Source: an uncultured Erysipelotrichaceae bacterium
GTDB taxonomy: Bacteria; Bacillota_I; Bacilli_A; RFN20; CAG-826
Direction of reading: 5' to 3'
DNA length: 14,251 nucleotides
Assembly (NCBI GenBank): GCA_902793515.1
Contig: CADBDO010000015.1
Span: 1 to 14,251, forward strand
Shown one piece after another: positions 7,330-13,006 of this stretch. The notes beneath the pieces were generated by a model. It ran no database searches, was not told the DNA's origin, and was given only the letters and a program-made list of their open reading frames with translations. The position numbers and the translations under genes were made by a program. Each line of letters begins with the position of its first letter. Within the stretch, counting starts at the first letter, position 1.

Positions 7330-7863
7330 ATGGCCGGAGTAGACGAATTCGCAAACAGTGAGATAAACCCTTCTTGCAAAGAGGAAATGAATCAAGACGT
7401 CCAGAAACTCGAGTGGGCGAAGATTCATCTTTTTGGGGCGTATTCTAAAGCGGATTACACCAAAGTCGTCCATAGGATCGGCCTTGTTCTTCTTGGAGGC
7501 ACTGGCATCGCCATCTTGACGAGCGCAGCCGCCATCTCGATGATGGATAAGATGAATGCCGTTAAGCCTCTCTTTACCGGTCTATACGAAGGAAATGTCG
7601 CGAAAGTGGAAGGAAATACCCTCCATTATGGCTTCCTTGCCGAATACAAAGTGGACACGACGATCTCAGTCGAACTTAGCCAAACTAGCCGTAGCCTTGA
7701 GAAAAAGACCTATACCTGCGTCTATGATGAGGAAAAAGAGAATCAGATGGAAATAGCAGGGGAGTTCTCTCTCGTGGAAGGGCATTACGACTTAAGGATC
7801 TACGCCGATTACACGTATGGCAAAACCCTAATGATCACCTATAGCGGATATATGGAGGAATAA
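7330..7863 (+). CDS. Single-pass membrane protein of unknown function
   Basis: The protein has 177 residues. A hydrophilic N-terminal part of about 46 residues is followed by one membrane segment (about 47-70, rich in Gly, Ala and Leu). A C-terminal domain of about 105 residues has beta-strand character (alternating hydrophobic and charged residues, many Tyr). I recognise no family. ATG at 7330 has no ribosome site at a workable distance (AGAAGGA is about 18 bases away), but TAGAAT ends 6 bases before it. An internal ATG at 7387 follows AGAGGAA almost directly and is less likely. The stop codon is 3 bases before the MscS gene, and the MscS ribosome site lies inside this gene's last codons, so the two form an operon and may work together at the membrane. 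Confidence 0.75.
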   Translation: MAGVDEFANSEINPSCKEEMNQDVQKLEWAKIHLFGAYSKADYTKVVHRIGLVLLGGTGIAILTSAAAISMMDKMNAVKPLFTGLYEGNVAKVEGNTLHYGFLAEYKVDTTISVELSQTSRSLEKKTYTCVYDEEKENQMEIAGEFSLVEGHYDLRIYADYTYGKTLMITYSGYMEE

Positions 7864-7866
7864 ACA

Positions 7867-8925
7867 ATGGCAGAAGCAAAGAAAAGGAAAACCAAGAAGA
7901 TCGACAAAGAATATCGCGATGAGCTCGCGAAGATCTTTTTACGAACCGAGAAACGCAATCCAAAGAACTTAGTCCCATCCTGGAAAGACCTGACCGTCCA
8001 AAAGAAGATCTCAGTCATCCTTTCCTGGGTTCTCTTCGTTGGTGCGGTCGTCATGATCGTCCTTGTGAACTACGCTCACCAAGCCTGGCCGGATTCCTGG
8101 CTCAATTACGTCGATAAGATTGGCGAGAATGGCTACGCTCAGAGCAACGAGCCATGGTTCAAGGTCATCCAGTCCTTCTACATGTTCTTCTTCATCTATG
8201 GCGTCAGCAAACTCGTAAGAACCATCCTTTCCCTCGTCTTCATGAAGGCGAACAACAAAACGGTCACCATCATCAGGTTCATCAATAGCACAATCAGATA
8301 TTTGGCCGCCTTCGTCGTCCTCTTCTCCATTTTGGCCGTTATCGGCGTCGATATGACGACCATCTTGGCCTCCGCTGGCATCCTCGCTCTTGTCATCGGC
8401 CTTGGCGCCCAAACCCTCATCGCCGATATCATCGCCGGACTCTCAATCGTCTTTGAGGAGCAGTTCGATGTCGGTGACATCATCGTCGTCGACGGCTTTA
8501 GGGGAGTCGTCTATGAGATCGGCCTTGCTACCACCAAAGTCGTCGATTTCTCTGGCAACCTCAAGTCCATCAGAAACAGCGGCATCAGCACCGTCATCAA
8601 CCAATCCCATGACCTTAGCAACGCGATTTCCTATTGCAGCGTCGATTACTCTAGCGACCTCGTCTATGTAAGGAAAGTTGTTGAGGAAGAGCTTCTCAAA
8701 GAATTCAAGAACGCCATCCCAGCCATCATCGGCGAACCTAAGTATTTAGGCGTCAGTGAGCTTGAGGACAGTGGCATCCAGCTTATGTTCCTTGCCAAGA
8801 CCACTGAGGAGGATAGATTCTCCACCCAAAGAGCGATGAACGAGATCGCCATCACCGTCTTAACGAGAAACGGAATCGAAATCCCATTCCCACAGGTTGT
8901 CGTTTCCCAAAGAAAATCCAAATAA
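7867..8925 (+). CDS. mscS: MscS-family small-conductance mechanosensitive channel
   Basis: This channel opens under membrane tension and releases solutes during hypo-osmotic shock. The 352 residues hold a basic N-terminal extension (1-45), membrane helices at about 48-68, 100-126 and 143-161, and the pore-lining third helix of the family (about 164-198). That helix has the pattern TTILASAGILALVIGLGAQ and Gly/Ala spacing. The beta domain follows (DVGDIIVVDGFRGVVYEIGLATT, about 201-223) with the RNSGISTVIN block in place of the usual IPNS, then the alpha/beta C-terminal domain. ATG at 7867 is preceded by GGAGGAA at good distance. It is the second gene of a two-gene operon and ends at a terminator shared with the convergent EF-G-like gene. 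It is closer to the short YggB/YkuT type than to large MscK-like proteins. Confidence 0.93.
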   Translation: MAEAKKRKTKKIDKEYRDELAKIFLRTEKRNPKNLVPSWKDLTVQKKISVILSWVLFVGAVVMIVLVNYAHQAWPDSWLNYVDKIGENGYAQSNEPWFKVIQSFYMFFFIYGVSKLVRTILSLVFMKANNKTVTIIRFINSTIRYLAAFVVLFSILAVIGVDMTTILASAGILALVIGLGAQTLIADIIAGLSIVFEEQFDVGDIIVVDGFRGVVYEIGLATTKVVDFSGNLKSIRNSGISTVINQSHDLSNAISYCSVDYSSDLVYVRKVVEEELLKEFKNAIPAIIGEPKYLGVSELEDSGIQLMFLAKTTEEDRFSTQRAMNEIAITVLTRNGIEIPFPQVVVSQRKSK

Positions 8926-8961
8926 GCGGGATTTGCCAAAGATTTTTGGAAAAACATATAA

Positions 8962-8991
8962 AAAAGAGGCCCTTTTTGCGGGGCCTCTTTT
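8962..8991. terminator. Bidirectional terminator between MscS and EF-G-like genes
   Basis: An 11-bp stem of AAAAGAGGCCC (8962-8972) and GGGCCTCTTTT (8981-8991) encloses an 8-base loop. The T-tract is longer on the minus strand (CTCTTTTTTATATG), so it terminates the Fic/EF-G-like unit best, but it also stops plus-strand transcripts from the MscS gene. Confidence 0.88.
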
Positions 8992-9008
8992 CCAAAGGAG
9001 GTTTATCC

Positions 9009-11057
9009 TTACTCTGTAATCTTGTTCGCGGCGATGACCTGGTCCTTAAGGTATTCAGGAACTTCTTCGTAGTTATAGAACTCACGGTTGAAGTAACCAT
9101 TCGCCTGGGTCAAGGACTTAAGCTGGGTCGCGTAGTCGACGATCTCGGCTTCTGGGACGTAGGCTTCGATGACCTGTGAGCCATCTTCCTCTTCCATGCC
9201 CTGGATTCTCGCACGTCTAGTGGAGAGATCGGAGATGATGTTGCCAGTGTACTTAGGATCGCAGTTGACCTTGATCTTCATGATTGGCTCAAGGATGATC
9301 GGCTTGCACTTCTCGTAAGCGGCCTTGAAAGCAAGGATAGCGGCCATACGGAAGGCTTGTTCGTTAGAGTCTACTGGATGGTACTTACCATCGGTAAGGA
9401 CACCTTTGACACCGATGACTGGGAAGCCAGCAAGCGGACCGCTTTGAAGGGCTTCAAAGAAACCTTTCTCAACGGCAGGGAAGTAGTTCTTTGGAACTGC
9501 GCCGCCGAAGACTTCTTCAGCGAAGGTGTTCTCTTTGGCTGGTTGGAAGCGCATCGTGACGACGCCATAGAAGCCGCTTCCGCCGGATTGTTTGACGTAT
9601 CTTCCTTCAGCTTCGCCCGCACCTTTGATGGATTCGCGGTAGACGACTTTCATCGGACTGGTCTTGAGTTCGACTTTGTAGATGTCTTTGAGCTTCTGGA
9701 TGACGAAGTCGACGTGAGAGGAGGAAACGCCGCCAAGAAGGAGCTGTTTGGTCTCGTTGTTACGGACGACTTCGACGCATGGATCTTCGAGCTGGATCTT
9801 CTGAAGGGCTGGTCCAAGCTTGGCTTCGTTGGCTTTGTTCGTCAGCTCGATGGCTTTGAAGAGAACCGCGGAAGGATATTTGACCGGCTTATAGATGACG
9901 ATGCTTTTTGGATCGCAGATTGTCATGGTCGACTTGGCACCGTCGAGTTTGGTGATGGCGCCGATATCGCCAGCGTTGATCTCGTTGACAGGGGTGAGGT
10001 CTTTGCCTTTGACAGCAAAGAGAGAGGAGACTTTCTGGGTCTCGCCATTCATATAGACGTCATCTCCGACTTTGATGGTGCCGGAATTCACTTTGATAAG
10101 CGAGATGGCGCCACGGTAGTCATCGACAAGGGTCTTGAAGATGTAGGCGGACATTGGAGCCTTAAGGTCAGTGGCTCTCTCAACTGGGTTGCCTTTCTCA
10201 TCCTGGGCTTCGATTGGTTTGAGGTCGAATGGGGATGGGAGGTATTCGATGAACATATCAAGCATCGTCTGGATGCCAATATTGAGGGAAGCACTTCCGA
10301 CTAAGACAGGGGTGAGCTCGCCTTTAAGGACGCACTGACGGAGGGATTCATGGATCTCTTCGGTGCTGAAGGTCTCGCCGGCGAAGTATTTCTCGAGCAT
10401 CTCGTCGTTGGTCTTGGCGACTTCTTCGACGACCGCGCCATGTAACTCTTCGGCCTTGGCCATCTTGTCTTCGTAGATTTCAGCATCAACACATTCCTTG
10501 CCGTTATAGACACGAGCTTTCATGTCGACGCAGTTGATGAAGCCGTCGAAGTGGCTCTCTTTTCCTAAAGGATAACCAAATGGGATGGCGGTATGACCGA
10601 GCTTTTCTCTGATTTCGGCAAGTCTTTCTTCGAAGTCGACGCCTTCCTTATCCATCTTGTTGAGATAGATGAGGGTTGGGATGCCTCTTCTCTTGAGTCT
10701 TTGCCAGTGTTTGACGGTTCCGACCTGGACACCGACTGAAGCGTCGATAACAAGGACGGCGCCTTTGATGATGCCGGTGACGCCGATGATCTCACTCACG
10801 AAGTCATCGTTGCCTGGGAGGTCGATGAAGTTGAACTTATAGTTCTTGTATTCGAGTGGGGCGATCGCGCACTGGAGGGACTGTTGTCTCTTTTGCTCTT
10901 CTGGGAGATAGTCGGAGACGGTGTTCTTCTTTTCGACTTCGCCTTTCTCAGGGATGCCTTTTCCGATATAAAGGAGAGACTCGACGAGAGAGGTCTTGCC
11001 GCTTCCTTGGTGGCCAAGGAAGGCGATGTTACGGATATTCTTAACTTCGTATGCCAT
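9009..11057 (-). CDS. Elongation factor G-like GTPase (EF-G paralog)
   Basis: This is a translational GTPase of 682 residues with the full EF-G domain order: the G domain (1-280), domain II (from about 300), and domains III, IV and V to the end. G motifs are GHQGSGKT (15-22), DLPGN (79-83), NKMD (133-136) and GSAS. They differ from the housekeeping EF-G, which has AHIDAGKT and DTPGH. The catalytic His after DxPG is Asn83 here, and the switch I block reads KRQQSLQCA rather than the usual RGITI. Domain IV keeps a QSGGSGFYGVV loop. These changes place it with the EF-G-like/FusA2 group, whose role is less clear than that of EF-G: possibly ribosome rescue, stress or a specialised translocation factor. 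AAGGAGA lies upstream of the ATG. It starts 11 bases after the end of the Fic gene's winged-helix remnant and is probably co-transcribed with it. Confidence 0.92.
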   Translation of the reverse strand: MAYEVKNIRNIAFLGHQGSGKTSLVESLLYIGKGIPEKGEVEKKNTVSDYLPEEQKRQQSLQCAIAPLEYKNYKFNFIDLPGNDDFVSEIIGVTGIIKGAVLVIDASVGVQVGTVKHWQRLKRRGIPTLIYLNKMDKEGVDFEERLAEIREKLGHTAIPFGYPLGKESHFDGFINCVDMKARVYNGKECVDAEIYEDKMAKAEELHGAVVEEVAKTNDEMLEKYFAGETFSTEEIHESLRQCVLKGELTPVLVGSASLNIGIQTMLDMFIEYLPSPFDLKPIEAQDEKGNPVERATDLKAPMSAYIFKTLVDDYRGAISLIKVNSGTIKVGDDVYMNGETQKVSSLFAVKGKDLTPVNEINAGDIGAITKLDGAKSTMTICDPKSIVIYKPVKYPSAVLFKAIELTNKANEAKLGPALQKIQLEDPCVEVVRNNETKQLLLGGVSSSHVDFVIQKLKDIYKVELKTSPMKVVYRESIKGAGEAEGRYVKQSGGSGFYGVVTMRFQPAKENTFAEEVFGGAVPKNYFPAVEKGFFEALQSGPLAGFPVIGVKGVLTDGKYHPVDSNEQAFRMAAILAFKAAYEKCKPIILEPIMKIKVNCDPKYTGNIISDLSTRRARIQGMEEEDGSQVIEAYVPEAEIVDYATQLKSLTQANGYFNREFYNYEEVPEYLKDQVIAANKITE

Positions 11058-11068
11058 TGTATCTCTCC

Positions 11069-11296
11069 TTAGTTCCTAAAGTATTTGACGCTGTCGCCAC
11101 GCTGTATAAGCTGGATCTTGCCAGCGCTTGCAAGCTTACTGAGGTACTTGTCGACTGTTTCTTTCTGAATGCCGTATAAAGCATTTCTGACGACGTGTTT
11201 GCCAATTGGGGTGGCGCTATCTTGGACGATTTTAAGGACTTTGTCCTCAGTGCTGATCTCAAGAGCGTTGATCTCGATGATGTATTCGAGTCTCCT
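11069..11296 (-). pseudogene. Detached C-terminal winged-helix part of the Fic protein
   Basis: Directly after the TAA that ends the Fic frame (11297-11299), the same frame stays open for 75 more codons to a TAA at 11069-11071. The product begins RRLEYIIEINAL and contains KHVVRNALYGIQKETVDKYLSKL followed by GKIQLIQRGDSVKYF. That is the helix-turn-helix plus wing expected at the C-terminus of many Fic proteins. No start codon or ribosome site fits an independent gene. Without the stop, the Fic protein would have 345 residues, a normal length for this type. It is therefore read as the cut-off tail of the upstream gene. Confidence 0.75.
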
Positions 11297-12106
11297 TTAG
11301 GCCTGGAGGATGGTCTTGACGAGGAACTCGCAATATGGGGCGTAGTTATTCTGCTCATCTTCCCAACCGGCGGAGGATTCTTTGAAGACGGCGATGTAGT
11401 CGCTCATCTGTTTCTCGATGAGATAAGAGATGGCGTAATAGTCGTCAACCTTGTATCCGAACTTCTTCAAGCAGAAGTGGAGAAGGAGTCTCGAAAGTCT
11501 TCCGTTCGCGTGCTGATATGGGTGAATGCACATGAAGTCGAGGAGGAAGACGGCGGTAAGTAAGAGCTTATTGACCTCTTCATCTTCCGCGCACATGTTG
11601 AACTGATAGATTAAGGAATCAAGGAGCTGATAGGCTTCTTCTGGGGCAGCAGGGGTGAAGATGCTGTCGAACTTGCCATCAAGCTTGGCTTCCATGATGT
11701 AGTTCTGTTCTTTCTTAAGATGGCCGCCTAGCTCTGGGTTGTAATCCTTATACATGTAGTAGTGGAGATCGCTGATGAACTTCATGTCCATTGGCTGGAA
11801 CTTGTAGTTCTTGTCGATAAGGTCTTGCGCCTCAGCGTATCCAAGGACCATATGGGTCTGGAAGTTCGTGGCAGGTTTTCCGCGGACGAATAAGTCTTTC
11901 TCTTGCTGCGTAGAAATAAAAACATTGCCCAATGCACAGGAGGAGACTGCTCCAAACCTTCGGGCAATGTTACGCAAAAGCTCGACTTTCTCAAGTTTGT
12001 CAACGCCAGATGTTTTACCTTTGTACATCTCGATTGAGTTAAGCATGCTGTTGATGCTCGGCGTTGACAAACTTAAAACAACGCCTTTTAGATCAAAGAT
12101 TCTCAT
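11297..12106 (-). CDS. Fic-domain protein with altered active site, prematurely stopped
   Basis: Fic proteins usually transfer AMP (or another phosphate-containing group) from a nucleotide to a target protein. Here the Fic motif is at 195-206 and reads HPYQHANGRLSR, against HPFx(D/E)GNGRxxR. The catalytic His195 and the Asn-Gly-Arg are kept, but the metal-binding acidic residue is His199 and the first Gly is Ala200. The N-terminal inhibitory motif of class II Fic proteins, (S/T)xxxE(G/N), appears at 55-60 as SSCALG, with Leu where the glutamate should be. The following helix and the SSAGWEDEQNNYAPYCEF block are typical of Fic proteins with a C-terminal winged helix; that part is cut off by a TAA after residue 269. 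ATG at 12106 follows GAGGTG at 8 bases. It is the first gene of a unit with the EF-G-like gene. AMP-transfer activity is doubtful. Confidence 0.85.
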   Translation of the reverse strand: MRIFDLKGVVLSLSTPSINSMLNSIEMYKGKTSGVDKLEKVELLRNIARRFGAVSSCALGNVFISTQQEKDLFVRGKPATNFQTHMVLGYAEAQDLIDKNYKFQPMDMKFISDLHYYMYKDYNPELGGHLKKEQNYIMEAKLDGKFDSIFTPAAPEEAYQLLDSLIYQFNMCAEDEEVNKLLLTAVFLLDFMCIHPYQHANGRLSRLLLHFCLKKFGYKVDDYYAISYLIEKQMSDYIAVFKESSAGWEDEQNNYAPYCEFLVKTILQA

Positions 12107-12132
12107 GGTTTATGCACCTCATTTGTGACTTC

Positions 12133-12161
12133 AATTTACTATAGGAAAATGACCTTTGCAA
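12133..12161 (-). promoter_or_regulatory. Promoter of the Fic/EF-G-like unit
   Basis: On the minus strand, TTGCAA (12156-12161) and TAAATT (12133-12138) are exactly 17 bases apart, giving an RNA start near 12126 and a leader of about 20 bases holding the GAGGTG ribosome site. The -35 overlaps the AGCGCT palindrome at 12157-12170, an arrangement suited to repression. Confidence 0.6.
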
Positions 12162-12170
12162 GCGCTTTCA
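12157..12170. promoter_or_regulatory. cre-like operator over the Fic promoter
   Basis: TGCAAGCGCTTTCA matches the CcpA catabolite-responsive consensus TGWAANCGNTNWCA at all fixed positions but one, and is a near palindrome around AAGCGCTT. LacI-family repressors other than CcpA also bind such CG-centred palindromes. A second, weaker copy of the same core lies at 12258-12271. Confidence 0.55.
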
Positions 12171-12386
12171 TAAGGGTTTCTAAACAAGCGAAAAAAATAA
12201 AAAAGTCAATAGTAATTTTTGCCTATTTTTGTAAAAGAAAGGGCTTTCAAACGCAAATGTAAGCGCTATACCTTGTTTTTCTTTAAATATATACGTTTTT
12301 GAATAATTTCCTCTTGGTGAACGATTTTGAGAGACCGTTTCTCAGGTTTCTCGCAATCCGTCTTTTCTTTTTACAATCTTCACCGC
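12171..12386. other. Divergent intergenic region with two palindromic elements
   Basis: This A+T-rich DNA between the divergent Fic and winged-helix genes has no coding frame I would support. It holds TGTAAGCGCTATAC (12258-12271), a weaker copy of the AGCGCT operator-like core. It also holds a 17-base near-perfect palindrome, TGAGAGACCGTTTCTCA (12328-12344, one mismatched pair), 43 bases before the -10-like TAAAAT of the winged-helix gene. Either could be a binding site for a regulator of one or both genes. Confidence 0.45.
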
Positions 12387-12399
12387 TAAAATAAATAAT

Positions 12400-12882
12400 A
12401 TGGAAAAGAAACCTGACCTTTATCGCCTCAAGCGAACTCTTTCCGTTCTTGAGAAGAAGAACAAGAAGTACGTCACTTTGGACATGCTTTCGAAATGGGT
12501 AGGGGTATACCCGGATGTTTTAGCCGATGACCTCATAATGTTCGAGCCTTTCATCCTTATGGATTCGACCCTCAACATGAATGACCTCGTCCCTGCCATC
12601 AAAGAGTATTTCGCCAAAGAAGAGACGATTAAGGAAAAGAAGAAACCAGCCGAACCAAAACCAAAGAGGGAAGTGGCCAAGAAAGAAGAACTTGCTGAGT
12701 TCTCCTCGATCGGTGACTTCATCTATAAGAGGATGGCGGGCCCTGGAGGCCTCATCTCCCCAAGCGCCTCTCTAAGCGACCACGACTTATATGTCCTTTC
12801 TAAGCTCGTCAAAGAAGAGCAAGCAAGGCGTAAGCCAAAAAGGAAACCAAAGAAGGCTCCTAAGAAGAAAACCAAGAAATAG
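12400..12882 (+). CDS. Small Rex-like winged-helix protein with lysine-rich tail
   Basis: The protein has 160 residues. Residues 7-72 (LYRLKRTLSVLEKKNKKYVT..., then VGVYPDVLADDLIMFEPFI and LNMNDLVPAIKEYF) follow the spacing of the N-terminal winged helix of the redox repressor Rex, in which a helix-turn-helix is followed by an RxDLSYFGEFG-like segment and a wing. The NAD(H)-binding Rossmann domain of Rex (about 130 residues) is absent. Instead there is a Lys/Glu/Pro-rich linker (75-97), a short helical segment (98-140) and a very basic tail (143-160) likely to bind nucleic acid non-specifically. ATG at 12400 has no ribosome site; TAAAAT ends 7 bases upstream. A terminator follows the stop and the pyruvate:ferredoxin oxidoreductase gene is next. 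A DNA-binding role is likely; the regulated genes are unknown. Confidence 0.75.
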   Translation: MEKKPDLYRLKRTLSVLEKKNKKYVTLDMLSKWVGVYPDVLADDLIMFEPFILMDSTLNMNDLVPAIKEYFAKEETIKEKKKPAEPKPKREVAKKEELAEFSSIGDFIYKRMAGPGGLISPSASLSDHDLYVLSKLVKEEQARRKPKRKPKKAPKKKTKK

Positions 12883-12883
12883 G

Positions 12884-12906
12884 AAACCGCCCCGTGCGGT
12901 TTTTTA
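12884..12906 (+). terminator. Intrinsic terminator of the winged-helix gene
   Basis: AAACCGC (12884-12890) and GCGGTTT (12896-12902) form a 7-bp stem with a 5-base loop, followed by T residues. It begins one base after the TAG stop codon. Confidence 0.82.
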
Positions 12907-12920
12907 TTTGGTGGCCACAA

Positions 12921-12949
12921 GACAATTGTTAAGCGTTCCTCAAATTGTC
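12921..12949. promoter_or_regulatory. Possible operator upstream of the oxidoreductase gene
   Basis: The inverted repeat GACAATT (12921-12927) / AATTGTC (12943-12949) has arms 15 bases apart. Inside, TTGTTAAGCGTTCCTCAA (12926-12943) matches a Rex-type site (TTGTTAA-N4-TTAACAA) at 11 of 14 positions, with a good left half and a poor right half. It lies directly upstream of the -35 at 12951. Regulation by Rex or a Rex-like protein is inference. Confidence 0.35.
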
Positions 12950-12950
12950 T

Positions 12951-12978
12951 TTGGAAAGAAAGTAATAAGTAATATACT
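12951..12978 (+). promoter_or_regulatory. Promoter of the pyruvate:ferredoxin oxidoreductase gene
   Basis: TTGGAA (12951-12956) and TATACT (12973-12978) are 16 bases apart. RNA would start near 12985, giving a leader of about 22 bases that contains the AAAGGAG ribosome site (12989-12995). Confidence 0.55.
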
Positions 12979-13006
12979 TATTGAGAACAAAGGAGAGTAT
13001 CTTTTA

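Noticed and set aside
9357..10304. Long plus-strand open frame (315 codons) opposite the EF-G-like gene
   Set aside because: It lies wholly antisense to a gene with clear motifs and homology. Its product is a low-complexity mix of D, F, V and G typical of the reverse frame of a biased coding sequence, and it has no ribosome site.
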